NCBI GenBank assembly: GCA_012517815.1
Contig: JAAYUF010000156.1
Location: 41,334 to 105,333, forward strand
Reading direction: 5' to 3'
From: Clostridiales bacterium
GTDB taxonomy: Bacteria; Bacillota; Clostridia; Christensenellales; Aristaeellaceae
Length of the DNA: 64,000 nucleotides
The notes under the pieces were generated by a model that was not told the origin of the DNA, ran no database searches, and saw only the letters and a list, made by a program, of their open reading frames with translations. The translations under genes were made by a program, and so were the position numbers. Below, piece by piece: positions 28,009-37,533 of this stretch (the first letter of the stretch is position 1; every line of letters begins with the position of its first letter).

Positions 28009-28794
28009 TTGGCCGGAACCTGGTATCCCGTCGTGGACTACATGCTTTGCGCGGAGTGCGGCAGCTGCGCCGGAAAATGCGCTCACGGCGTGTACGACCC
28101 GGCCAAAGCCCCCGTTCCGGTGGTGCTCCGTCCCGAGGCGTGCGTCGACCACTGCCATGGCTGCGGCAACCTTTGCCCGACCGGCGCCATAACATACCTG
28201 GGCGAAGATACCTGCTGGACCCCGCCCCACAGACGGGCCGAGACCGGCGCGGACGGTTGCCGGTGCGGCGAACCCGACGAAGATGCGCAGGCCGTCTGCG
28301 CCCCCGGATGCGGGTGCGGTTGTGACGGCGCTGCGCAACCCGAGCACGCCGTGACGGTCGAATACCTGTACCTGGATCTGGCGGAGTGCGACCGCTGCAT
28401 CGGCACCGCGCAGGCGCTGGACGAGGTTCTGGCGGCCCTGACGCCCGCGCTTGCGATGGCCGGGTATACGCTACGCTGCCAAAAGATTGAGATGGCAACG
28501 GCGGAACTCGCCGCGCAGTATCGGTTGCTCGCCTCCCCCACCGTCCGCGTCAACGGCAGAGATATCGCCGCCGGGGTCAGGGAGAACCACTGCGGGTGTT
28601 GCAGCGCCATCAGCCACAGCGACGTGGATTGCCGCGTGTTTGAGTACAACGGCCATACCTATGAGGTAGCGCCAAAGCAGATGCTTGCGCGAGGGATTCT
28701 CAGCGCCGTGTGTAGCGTTCAGCCCGCTTCGCCTGGTCAGGAAACGTATCGGTTGCCGGATCATCTCGCGCGGTTCTTCGCCGGCAAGCGGTAA
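28009..28794 (+). CDS. Ferredoxin-DUF2703 fusion protein
   Basis: 261 residues. Residues ~12-65 form a 4Fe-4S ferredoxin-like domain ('CAECGSCAGKCAHG' and 'CHGCGNLCPTGAI'). A Cys-rich linker ('CRCGEPDED', 'CAPGCGCGCDG') leads to a DUF2703 domain, a thioredoxin-like family ('VEYLYLDLAECDRCIGT', 'ASPTVRVNGRDI', 'ENHCGCCS', 'VDCRVFEYNG'). At least twenty cysteines suggest electron transfer or metal(loid)/thiol chemistry in the cytoplasm. The start is TTG at 28009 with an ideal AGGAGGTGG upstream that overlaps the permease stop codon. Reduction or trapping of arsenic for the neighbouring permeases is inference. Confidence 0.85.
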   Translation: MAGTWYPVVDYMLCAECGSCAGKCAHGVYDPAKAPVPVVLRPEACVDHCHGCGNLCPTGAITYLGEDTCWTPPHRRAETGADGCRCGEPDEDAQAVCAPGCGCGCDGAAQPEHAVTVEYLYLDLAECDRCIGTAQALDEVLAALTPALAMAGYTLRCQKIEMATAELAAQYRLLASPTVRVNGRDIAAGVRENHCGCCSAISHSDVDCRVFEYNGHTYEVAPKQMLARGILSAVCSVQPASPGQETYRLPDHLARFFAGKR

Positions 28795-28890
28795 CGGACA
28801 TTCCCCTGCGTTCGGCTCGGCGTTTCAACCCGTGCCGTCCGCGCCTTCCCTGCGGCAACCGCCCTACGATGTGATAAACGAGGTGAGCCT

Positions 28891-29367
28891 GTGTTTACCT
28901 ATCTGCTGTATCTGCTGGCCACCGCCGGGCTCGTCCTGTCCTTCCTCAAGGACAGGGGGAAAACGAAAATGGCGCTGCGCAAAGCCTGGAAGTCCTTTGA
29001 AAACATCCTGCCTCAGTTCCTGTCCATCCTGATCCTGATCGGTCTGGCCCTGTCGATCCTGAGCCCCGAAACCATTACCGGGCTGATCGGGACGCGCTCC
29101 GGGTTTGCCGGCGTTTTCGTGGCGTCGGTTCTCGGTTCCATTACGCTGATCCCGGGCTTTGTGGCCTTCCCGCTGGCGGCCGCGCTGCTGAAAAACGGCG
29201 CCGGCTACATGCAGATTGCCGCGTTCGTTTCCACCCTCATGATGGTCGGCATTGTGACGATCCCCATGGAGATGAAAACGTTCGGCCGGCGCGCGACGAT
29301 CGTGCGCAACGTATCGGCGTATCTGTTCTCCCTCGCGGTGGCGCTTGTGATGGGGGTGGTGTTCTAG
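28891..29367 (+). CDS. Half-length permease, first subunit
   Basis: 158 residues with about four membrane segments; 'LGSITLIPGFVAFPLAAALLKNGAGYMQIAAF' resembles the core of one half of a DUF318 permease. GTG start at 28891, preceded by GAGGTGA. The next gene encodes the complementary half and starts directly after this stop, so the two probably assemble as a heterodimer equivalent to one full-length permease. Confidence 0.8.
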   Translation: MFTYLLYLLATAGLVLSFLKDRGKTKMALRKAWKSFENILPQFLSILILIGLALSILSPETITGLIGTRSGFAGVFVASVLGSITLIPGFVAFPLAAALLKNGAGYMQIAAFVSTLMMVGIVTIPMEMKTFGRRATIVRNVSAYLFSLAVALVMGVVF

Positions 29368-29901
29368 ATGAAAGCCTTGCTGAAGCGGTATCGGTTCTTT
29401 CTGGCGCTGGCGGCTCTGAACCTGGCGGTCGGGCTGGCCCTGCCGGAGATCGGAAAACGCTCGGTCGAGCTGACCGCGCAAAACCTGCTGGAAATGCTCG
29501 CGGTCATCCCGCCGATCTTCGTGATGCTGGGTCTGCTGGATGTGTGGGTGGACCGCGCGACCATGATGAAATATACCGGCAAAGGGTCGGGGCTGAGAGG
29601 CGTCCTGATCGCCTTCCTGCTTGGCTCGGCGGCCGCCGGCCCGCTGTACGCGGCGTTTCCGGTTGCCGGCGTGATGCTTCGAAAAGGCAGCAGCCTGATG
29701 AACGTCTTCATCTTTATCGGGGCCTGGTCCACCACCAAAATTCCCATGCTGACCTTCGAGGCGGCCAGCCTGGGCTTGCCCTTCACGCTGGTCCGGCTGA
29801 TGCTGAGCCTCGCGGGCATCCTTGTAATCGCGCGCGTTACGGAAAAATCGCTGTCCCCGCAACAGCAAGCCGAAATCGATACGCTCAACCGAAACCCGTG
29901 A
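29368..29901 (+). CDS. Half-length permease, second subunit
   Basis: 177 residues, about four to five membrane helices. 'FLLGSAAAGPLYAAFPVAGVML' and 'GAWSTTKIPMLTFEAASLG' match the second-half signature of DUF318-type permeases. The ATG follows the previous stop codon with no gap, which implies coupled translation and equal amounts. The likely role is export across the cytoplasmic membrane, partner to the first half. Confidence 0.8.
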   Translation: MKALLKRYRFFLALAALNLAVGLALPEIGKRSVELTAQNLLEMLAVIPPIFVMLGLLDVWVDRATMMKYTGKGSGLRGVLIAFLLGSAAAGPLYAAFPVAGVMLRKGSSLMNVFIFIGAWSTTKIPMLTFEAASLGLPFTLVRLMLSLAGILVIARVTEKSLSPQQQAEIDTLNRNP

Positions 29902-29987
29902 AGGCAGCCGGGCCGCGCCCGGGAGCAGGGCCCCACCGCCTGGCTCAACCCAGCGCAAACACACAACCCATAAGGAGGAATTACGCC

Positions 29988-30335
29988 ATGGCACTGTTCG
30001 GCAAGAAAACCATTCAGATTTCCAAACCCTGCGGCTGCGGCAGCTGCGACCCGCAAAACCGGGAGAAGGCCAACAAATCCCACGAGGCAGGCGCGTCGGT
30101 CAAGGTGCTTGGCAGCGGCTGCGCCAAGTGCAACGCGCTGGAAGCGGCGACCAAGGCGGCGCTGGCGCAGTTGGGCATGGATACGGCGATCGACCACGTG
30201 ACCGATTTTTCGCAGATCGCGGCTTACGGGGTCATGTCCACACCTGCGCTGGTGGTGGACGGCAAGGTGGTTGCCTACGGCAAGGTGCTCAAACCGGAAG
30301 AGATTGTGAAGCTGCTGCAAAAGGTTCGCGGCTGA
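29988..30335 (+). CDS. Small thioredoxin-family protein
   Basis: 115 residues. The redox motif CAKC sits in 'VLGSGCAKCNALEAATKAAL', followed by the cis-Pro loop 'GVMSTPALVVDGKVVAYGK' of the MTH895/TM0996-type small thioredoxins. An extra N-terminal extension has 'PCGCGSCDP'. Likely a thiol reductant for the ferredoxin-DUF2703 protein or for the arsenical exporter. ATG at 29988 follows TAAGGAGGA. A terminator lies 24 bp downstream. Confidence 0.88.
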   Translation: MALFGKKTIQISKPCGCGSCDPQNREKANKSHEAGASVKVLGSGCAKCNALEAATKAALAQLGMDTAIDHVTDFSQIAAYGVMSTPALVVDGKVVAYGKVLKPEEIVKLLQKVRG

Positions 30336-30359
30336 CGCCGATCGCATCAGCCCGATCCC

Positions 30360-30391
30360 AACGCCGTCCGACTGTGTCGGGCGGCGTTTCG
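30360..30391 (+). terminator. Terminator of the first ArsR operon
   Basis: ACGCCGTCCGAC (30361-30372) pairs with GTCGGGCGGCGT (30376-30387) with one G-U pair and a 3-nt loop, followed by TTCG. The T-tract is short, but the position before a new promoter fits a terminator. Confidence 0.65.
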
Positions 30392-30428
30392 CTTTCAGGT
30401 TAAATCTAGGTAAAGTCGCTCAAACAGA

Positions 30429-30480
30429 TTGACAATCATCGATACGTAGGTCATAATGAAAATCGATCAATATCAATGTG
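30429..30480 (+). promoter_or_regulatory. ArsR-2 promoter
   Basis: TTGACA (30429-30434), 17-bp spacer, CATAAT (30452-30457). ATCGATCAATATCAATG and a second ATCGAT inside the spacer are AT-rich dyad elements suitable for ArsR binding, but the exact operator cannot be fixed by eye. Confidence 0.65.
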
Positions 30481-30490
30481 AGGTGTCGCC

Positions 30491-30802
30491 ATGGAAGCCG
30501 CGCGTATCCAGGACGCCAAAGTATTCAAGGCGTTTTGCGACGAAAACCGCCTGACCATCCTCCGGCTGCTCTGCACGGGGGAAAAATGCGCCTGCCGTTT
30601 GCAGGAAGCGCTGAGCATCGGGCAACCGACGCTGTCCCACCACATGAAAATCCTGTGCGAGTCGGGCATCGTAACCGCCCGCCGGGACGGCAAGTGGACG
30701 TACTACGCCATCGACAGGGCGGGGTGCGGCGTTGCCGGAGCGTTGCTGCAAAGCTACACCCATGTGGAGAGCGATGCGCGCGACATAGGCTGCGCGCCCT
30801 GA
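30491..30802 (+). CDS. arsR: Second ArsR-family repressor
   Basis: 103 residues, paralogue of the ArsR at 26606 ('KVFKAFCDENRLTILRLL', 'IGQPTLSHHMKILCESGIV', 'GKWTYYAI'). The ligand cysteines are in 'GEKCACRLQ', as in the first copy. It opens a second transcription unit with the ACR3 pump and the CoA-disulfide reductase. Two similar repressors about 4 kb apart allow separate or cross-regulation. ATG at 30491 lies ten bases after GAGGTG. Confidence 0.9.
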   Translation: MEAARIQDAKVFKAFCDENRLTILRLLCTGEKCACRLQEALSIGQPTLSHHMKILCESGIVTARRDGKWTYYAIDRAGCGVAGALLQSYTHVESDARDIGCAP

Positions 30803-30883
30803 GCCCGCCGGAATGATCCGGCCCGAACGCCGAAAGCGACCCGAACGACCCGAACGACTCGATCCTGAAGGAGAGGCAACGAT

Positions 30884-31945
<1,062 letters not shown>

Positions 31946-32019
31946 ACCCCACGCGGCCCCGATGGCCGCAACCTGAAACCATGCGAATCGCCCAAAACCG
32001 TATCATGGAGGAATGTAGC

Positions 32020-33678
32020 ATGCGCATCATCATCATCGGCGCGGTCGCCGCGGGCACATCCGCTGCCGCAAAGGCAAGGCGCAATACCGAAACCGCGGAA
32101 ATCGTCGTGTACGAACGGGGGGAAGACATCTCCTACTCCGGCTGCGGCATGCCGTATTATCTGGGCGGCGAGGTGGAAAGCGCCGACGCGCTGATTCCCC
32201 GGGACGCAGCCTATTTCCGGAGCCGCTACAACGTGGAGGTTCGCACCCGTCATGAAGTGACGGCGTTGGACCCCGTCGCCCACACGGTAACCGTGCGCGA
32301 CCTGGCGACGGATCGGGTGTTCACGGACCGGTACGATCGGCTGGTGCTGGCAACCGGGGCGCACGCCGTCCTGCCCCCTATCGAGGGCATCGCGCAAAGC
32401 CATGTGTTCACCCTGCGCAACACCGGCGACATGCGCCGCGTGAAGGCGTTCCTGGACGGACGCAAGCCCCGAACGGTTGCCATCGTCGGAACCGGGTTTA
32501 TCGGGCTGGAGGTCGCGGAAAACCTGAAAGGGCTGGGTATCGCGGTCACCCTGCTGGAAAAGCTCCCGCAGGTGACCCCGGGGCTCGACCCCGACATGGC
32601 GGCGCATGTGCAGGCGCACCTTGCAAAAAATGGGATGGCCGTCCATACGGGCGTCACCGTTGAGGCCGTTACGGAGCGCGGCGTTCGTCTGGCCGACGGA
32701 ACCGAGTTCCCCGCCGATATGGTGCTGGTTTCCACCGGCGTAAAGCCCAGCGCGGAGCTGGCGGCGGCGGCGGGCGCGGCGCTGGGCGCGGCGGGCGCCA
32801 TCCGCGTCGACGAAAGGATGCGGACCAGCCTGCCCGATGTGTACGCCTGCGGGGATTGCATCGAGCAACGGCACCTGATCACGGGGAAACCCGTCTACCG
32901 ACCGCTGGGCTCCACCGCCAACAAGACGGGGCGCATCGCCGGCGACAGCCTCACGGGCGGCGATCTGGCTTTCCGCGGCATTCTGGGCACAGCCATCTTC
33001 CGCGTGTGCGGCCTGACGGTCGCGCAGACGGGCCTGAGTGAGCGCGAAGCCCGCGCCGAGGGGTTCGATCCCGTGACGTGCCACAACATCAAGCCCGACC
33101 GGCCCGAGTATCTGCAAGGGCAGGAGATGGTCATCAAGGCGCTGGCCGACCGGGCGACGGGCCGTCTGCTCGGCGCGCAGATTGTCGGCGCCCGCGGTGT
33201 GGACAAACGCATCGACGTGCTGGCGACCGCCATCACCTTCGGCGCCGCGGCCGCCGATCTGTTCCACCTCGATTTGGCCTATGCGCCGCCTTTCTCGACT
33301 ACCAAGGACCCCGTGATGTACACCGGCATGATTCTGGAAAACGCCATCCACCGGGGCAGGCCGTTGATGACCGCCGGCGAGCTGGACGGGATCGCCGCCT
33401 CCGGCCAGCCGTATGCGCTCATCGACACGCGCGCGCCCGCGCAGTATGCCAGGCGGCACGTGCCGGGCGCAAGGAGCATACCGCACGAAAAGCTGCGCGA
33501 AGCGGCGGAAACGCTGGACCGCGATACCGTAACGGTCACCTACTGCAACAAGGGCGTCACCGGCAACGCGGCGCAGAACATCCTGATCAACAAAGGCTTC
33601 CGGCATGTGTACAACCTCTCCGGCGGGGAAAAGCAATACGCGACGGAGCATCCAAAAAAAGAACCCGCGGACGGCTGA
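32020..33678 (+). CDS. CoA-disulfide reductase-like flavoprotein with C-terminal rhodanese domain
   Basis: 552 residues. FAD-binding N-terminus 'MRIIIIGAVAAGTSAAAKARR'; the single redox cysteine of CoA-disulfide reductases is Cys42 in 'YSGCGMPYYLGG'; the NAD(P)H site is 'TVAIVGTGFIGLEVAEN'; 'YACGDCIE' is the FAD C-terminal site. Residues ~460-545 are a rhodanese domain with Cys509 in 'TYCNKGVTGNAAQ'. Such fusions reduce CoA disulfide, persulfides or polysulfides. In this operon it may keep low-molecular thiols reduced during arsenite stress (inference). ATG at 32020 follows GGAGGA; an upstream in-frame ATG at 31981 lacks one. Confidence 0.9.
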   Translation: MRIIIIGAVAAGTSAAAKARRNTETAEIVVYERGEDISYSGCGMPYYLGGEVESADALIPRDAAYFRSRYNVEVRTRHEVTALDPVAHTVTVRDLATDRVFTDRYDRLVLATGAHAVLPPIEGIAQSHVFTLRNTGDMRRVKAFLDGRKPRTVAIVGTGFIGLEVAENLKGLGIAVTLLEKLPQVTPGLDPDMAAHVQAHLAKNGMAVHTGVTVEAVTERGVRLADGTEFPADMVLVSTGVKPSAELAAAAGAALGAAGAIRVDERMRTSLPDVYACGDCIEQRHLITGKPVYRPLGSTANKTGRIAGDSLTGGDLAFRGILGTAIFRVCGLTVAQTGLSEREARAEGFDPVTCHNIKPDRPEYLQGQEMVIKALADRATGRLLGAQIVGARGVDKRIDVLATAITFGAAAADLFHLDLAYAPPFSTTKDPVMYTGMILENAIHRGRPLMTAGELDGIAASGQPYALIDTRAPAQYARRHVPGARSIPHEKLREAAETLDRDTVTVTYCNKGVTGNAAQNILINKGFRHVYNLSGGEKQYATEHPKKEPADG

Positions 33679-33823
33679 GCCTGACGGGCTCGGCGTTTCC
33701 CGATGGAACCCGCGCGTTTCGCGTCACACCCTCCGCAGCCTTGCCGCGGTGCGCAGGGAGGCGACGCCCTGCGATGTCCCTTCCGGGCTTATGCATTCCT
33801 GCGGAGCGGAAAACGCAGGATCC

Positions 33824-33856
33824 GGCCGACGAGCACACGCTGCCGTCGGCCTTTTT
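33824..33856 (+). terminator. Terminator of the second ArsR operon
   Basis: GGCCGAC (33824-33830) pairs with GTCGGCC (33845-33851), followed directly by TTTTTA. It lies about 145 bp after the reductase stop. Confidence 0.75.
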
Positions 33857-34172
33857 ATTTGCTTCCGTACCGCCCGGACGTACGTGCGGGTCCGTTGCGG
33901 TTCGCAGCCCGGGCCCGTCATCCTGCGCGGGCGTCGTATCGGGGACGATGCGTACCGCTAGAAAGGGCAAACGCCGTCCTGCTCCGCGCCATCCGTTCCC
34001 GTACCGTGCGCTTCTCCCGCCCCTGCCGGATCGGCCTGCGTCGGAGACCGGCAGCCCCGGCGGCACGGCGGTTGGCCCGCCGCCCGATCCATCCCGCCCT
34101 GTTTCCTTGGAAAAATGGGAAAAGAGTCGGTGGCAAGTCCTCCCTGCTCAGGGAATGTTTACATTTATGTTC

Positions 34173-34220
34173 TTGACAGGAACGGTAGACAGTTGTAGTC
34201 TATGGTAGACTTATGTAGTA
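34173..34220 (+). promoter_or_regulatory. BlaI-type promoter with two phased operators
   Basis: TTGACA (34173-34178), 17-bp spacer, TAGTCT (34196-34201). The unit GGTAGAC-N4-GTAGT occurs twice exactly 20 bp apart (34184 and 34204), and TAGAC-N7-GTCTA (34186-34202) forms a dyad. The GTAGT/GTAGAC core resembles BlaI/MecI operators, so the repressor likely binds both sites cooperatively and blocks its own operon. Confidence 0.75.
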
Positions 34221-34233
34221 CGGAGGAACGGCC

Positions 34234-34617
34234 GTGAAAACATCCATACAACTCTCCGAAGCGGAACTGAAAATCATGCAAACGCTTTGGGATCATAGCC
34301 CCCAAACCATGGCGGACATCACCCGGGCACTGTATGCGGAAACCGCGTGGACGAAAAACACCGTCATAACGCTGCTGAAACGGATGATCGCCAAGGGCAC
34401 CGTCCGCGTGGACGAGTCCGTTTATCCCAAAACCTACCGGCCGCAGATCGACCGTGAGCAGCTGGCCAGGCAGGAAACCAGAAGCCTGCTCAGGCGCCTG
34501 TTCAAAGGCAGCCCGACGATGCTGATGAGCAACATGGTGGAGGATGCCGGCATCACCGACCAAGACCTGGACGAGATGATCCGTCTGCTCCAGAAGGCAA
34601 AGGAGGAACGCTCATGA
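34234..34617 (+). CDS. BlaI/MecI/CopY-family repressor
   Basis: 127 residues. Winged helix N-terminus 'LSEAELKIMQTLWDHSPQTMADIT', recognition helix region 'TKNTVITLLKRMIAKGTV' and C-terminal dimerisation helices 'LLRRLFKGSPTMLMSNMVE'. In known systems such repressors are cleaved after BlaR1/MecR1 is activated. GTG start at 34234 follows CGGAGGA. It overlaps the next gene by four bases (ATGA). Confidence 0.92.
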   Translation: MKTSIQLSEAELKIMQTLWDHSPQTMADITRALYAETAWTKNTVITLLKRMIAKGTVRVDESVYPKTYRPQIDREQLARQETRSLLRRLFKGSPTMLMSNMVEDAGITDQDLDEMIRLLQKAKEERS

Positions 34618-36728
34618 TTCCGCAAAGCGTTTTGGATTTCTTTCACGCGGGGAAATCGCTGCCCTTGCGCAGCATGACCTTCTTCAATTTTCTGCTGGAG
34701 GCGACGCTGGCCGGCAGCGTGCTCATCCTGGTTGTGATGGTGCTCCGACTGGTTTTTCGCAGGCGAATCGGCAGCCGGATGGTCTATCTCGCATGGGCGC
34801 TGGTCGCCGTGCGCCTGCTGCTGCCCGTCGCCATCCCCAACCCGCTGATGAACGAGTTGCGCCCCACCTATTCCACCGACGCGGGCGCGCGACCCGTGGC
34901 CGATCAGGTACGGGTTCGCTATCAGGATACCATGGCGACTGTCTCCGACCTGCTTTTCGATTCGGCGGAGGAGAGCGGGTCCGCGTTGCGGCAAACCCTG
35001 TCCGATATCGCCCACGAGCTGGACGCGTATACCTCCTACGGCTGGCTGGGCAAGGCGTACCTGCTGTGCTATGCCGCGGGCGCGCTGATCACGGGGGGCG
35101 TGTTCGTCGCCCGGCACCTCCGTTTCCGCCGTAGGCTCCGGCGAAAAACAGTCGGCCCGCTGGAGGGGGCGCAACAGACGCTGTATCAGTCGATTTGCAA
35201 AGATCTGGGCGTCCGACCGATCCCGGTCCGGTATGTCGACCCGTTGCCCTCCCCCTGTCTGGTGGGGGTTTGGAAGCCTGAGATTGCGCTGCCCCTCACC
35301 TTGCCGCCGGACAGCCTGAGCGAGGCGCTCTTGCACGAGCTGAGCCACTACCGGGCACGGGATGCGTGGTGGGTGCTGCTGCGCAGCGTATGTTGCGCCG
35401 TGCACTGGTTCAATCCCCTGGTCTGGCTGGCGCAGCGCCTGGTCAAGGCGGACTGCGAGCTCGCCTGCGATGAGCGCCTCGCCGTGCGGCTGACGCCTGA
35501 GGAGCGGCTGCACTATGCCGATACGCTGGTCCGCACCGCCCGGCATCCGTACATGCCCCGCGCCGGCGTGCTGACCACCGGCATGACCATGACGGGCAAG
35601 CGCCTGATGCGGCGCGTTGACGCCATCCTTCACCTCAAAGCGGTTCAGCGGATCGCGGCCGCGCTCGTGGCCGCCATGCTGATCGTGCTCTCCGTCGCGG
35701 CGTTTTCCACCGCCGAATCCACCGAGCAGACGAAACGGCTGACCAGCGACCCCTCCGCGTTTCCTTACCAGACGAAGGACCGATACCCGACGCCCGATTA
35801 CGTGTTCGGCCCGACGGTGTCCCTGACGCCCCTGACCAACGCGGCGGACGCGGAGGCGCAGGCGAAGCGTTACCTGTGCGCGCTGTACCCCGATGATCAG
35901 CAGGCCGTTGAAACGCAGTACCGGTACCATGTCCGGCAGTTTGGCCCATATGGCTGGGAGGTCGTCGTGCGGTTGCCGGAGGGCGGCGAAACTCCGCGAT
36001 ACTACATGGAGCTTCGAAGCGCGGGCGGGCTGGTGTCCGTCGACCGAACCGACGCGTTTTCCAACGGAGACGAACACGACAACCATCCCTCCGTACTGCC
36101 CGCGAACCTCAAGGACGTGCTGCTAAGCTACGGGCGGCGCGTCAGCGCGGTTGCGCTGCAAAGCGCCGTGGTAAGTAAAGCCGCGATCCATACGGATATG
36201 GAGACCGCGGATGCGCGCTATGTCGTATGCGATTTGACCCAGGCGGACGATCCTACCCGGCAGGTGAGCCTGACCGTGCAGATCGCGCCCGAATTCCGCC
36301 TGATCGGCGTCTACAACCTGGAGAACAACGGGGTGGCCGATCCGCTGGAGAACCCGCCCATCGGGCAGGGAACGCACCGGCTGACGTATGGCGGGGACGC
36401 GTCCGTCGCCTTTGACGCAACCTTCTGGGGCGATTCGGACAGCCAGTATGCGCTGTCCGCCGACGCGGCGCTCACCGTGCAGCAGGCGTTTGACATCGCG
36501 GTCAATGCCATGCTGGAACGCAGCGGCCTCACCCAAGAAGCGTTCCTCGCGCTGCCGCTCGAATACGGGTACTGTGACAAAGCCAGCTTCGGAGGCGAGG
36601 CCAGCACGTGGCGCTTCGTATGGTATGTGGACAAGGATGAGCCCACGAACCGTTACTGGGTCGATTTTCTGGATACGCCCTCCCCGCACGGCCTCAGCCT
36701 TTCCTCCCCCGGGGAAGGTCTGGGCTGA
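34614..36728 (+). CDS. BlaR1-like M56 membrane metallopeptidase
   Basis: 704 residues. N-terminal membrane segments at ~25-46 and 56-75 and another near 145-165; the M56 zinc protease motif is His241-Glu242-x-x-His245 in 'LLHELSHYRARD', with 'ADCELACDERLA' following. A further membrane helix lies near 346-364. The ~340-residue C-terminal extracytoplasmic part is not a penicillin-binding domain (no SxxK/KTG motifs recognised); it includes a PepSY-like stretch near 395-455. It therefore probably senses something other than beta-lactams. It is translationally coupled to the BlaI-type repressor; no beta-lactamase gene is nearby. Confidence 0.88.
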   Translation: MIPQSVLDFFHAGKSLPLRSMTFFNFLLEATLAGSVLILVVMVLRLVFRRRIGSRMVYLAWALVAVRLLLPVAIPNPLMNELRPTYSTDAGARPVADQVRVRYQDTMATVSDLLFDSAEESGSALRQTLSDIAHELDAYTSYGWLGKAYLLCYAAGALITGGVFVARHLRFRRRLRRKTVGPLEGAQQTLYQSICKDLGVRPIPVRYVDPLPSPCLVGVWKPEIALPLTLPPDSLSEALLHELSHYRARDAWWVLLRSVCCAVHWFNPLVWLAQRLVKADCELACDERLAVRLTPEERLHYADTLVRTARHPYMPRAGVLTTGMTMTGKRLMRRVDAILHLKAVQRIAAALVAAMLIVLSVAAFSTAESTEQTKRLTSDPSAFPYQTKDRYPTPDYVFGPTVSLTPLTNAADAEAQAKRYLCALYPDDQQAVETQYRYHVRQFGPYGWEVVVRLPEGGETPRYYMELRSAGGLVSVDRTDAFSNGDEHDNHPSVLPANLKDVLLSYGRRVSAVALQSAVVSKAAIHTDMETADARYVVCDLTQADDPTRQVSLTVQIAPEFRLIGVYNLENNGVADPLENPPIGQGTHRLTYGGDASVAFDATFWGDSDSQYALSADAALTVQQAFDIAVNAMLERSGLTQEAFLALPLEYGYCDKASFGGEASTWRFVWYVDKDEPTNRYWVDFLDTPSPHGLSLSSPGEGLG

Positions 36729-37533
36729 CGCAAACCGGCGGGGCCGCCTGTCGGCGCTTTGTCCGGCTGAAAAGCAGGCTCCGCGGCAACGGCGGCCGGT
36801 AATCCTGGTAAACCTCAGACGCCGGAGGCATTCCCTAATAAAAAGCGCGTTTCGTCGCCGATCCTGTGCCTGCGTTTCGGGCGGCAGGGCGTTTCGGGTG
36901 CCGCCGCACGCGGCGCGGATTCGTTCCGCCTCGGCGGGGAGGGCAAACGGCGCAGTCCCATCCGGTACCTGTCCTGTCCGACGCAAACCTCATCGAACGC
37001 CTGTGTGCGCAGGGCGGCTTCGGGGTAACGACCCTATCCTCCCGGGGATGATTCCGCCTTGCGTAACTTGTATCGGCCCGTCACACGAAATCCTGTGGAG
37101 CCGTCAGCATGGATCCACGGTTCCGGCGACGCCGCGGTCCGCTCGGTTCGCCGGTCCGGCGCGTCGCTGGAGGGCACGCTGGACCTGTGGCCGATTCCCG
37201 CACGCCGGGTGAAGGCGCCTGCTTTCCTCCTGTAACGCTGGATACGCGTTCGGGCAAGCCCCTTCGGGCGGGCGAGCTTCTCGCACGGGCGGGTCCTTCG
37301 GACGGGCGGGCCCCCTCAGCCGGGCAAGCCCCCCTCGGACAGGCGAGCCCTTTCGGGCAGGCGGATTCTTTCGGACGGGCATACCACTCGGACAGGCGAG
37401 CCCTTTCGGGCAGGCGGATTCTTTCGGACGGGCATACCCCTCGGGCAGGCGAGCCCCTTTAAAAACAGCGATGAAACCGCTTGCCGCCATAGCTTCTCGC
37501 TTAATCAGAAAACGGTATCCTTTGCCCGGCGGC
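36729..37533. other. 805-bp gap with a degenerate repeat array
   Basis: Convergent spacer between the BlaR1-like gene and the end of the GH127 gene. No gene is supported. Its right half is the repeat array described at 37250-37460. Confidence 0.6.
37250..37460. repeat. Degenerate ~18-bp repeats with a 53-bp higher-order tandem duplication
   Basis: A GC-rich block built of variants of TTCGGGCGGGCGAGCCCC. Inside it a 53-bp unit beginning CTCGGACAGGCG occurs at 37334 and again at 37387, identical over 52 bases, with a partial third copy from 37440. The recent exact duplication shows the array is still changing in length, probably by slippage. Confidence 0.85.

Larger units (their letters stand above)
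33679..34233. other. 555-bp spacer with terminator and BlaI promoter
   Basis: No gene is seen. Contents are the terminator at 33824-33856 and the promoter/operator region at 34173-34220; the GC-rich stretch between them has no recognised feature. Confidence 0.6.

Noticed and set aside
34234..36728. Beta-lactam resistance operon
   Set aside because: The regulator pair is BlaI/BlaR1-like, but no beta-lactamase or PBP2a gene lies in the window and the sensor domain is not penicillin-binding.
37250..37460. Possible CRISPR array
   Set aside because: Units are contiguous and degenerate with no unique spacers, and no cas genes are nearby.
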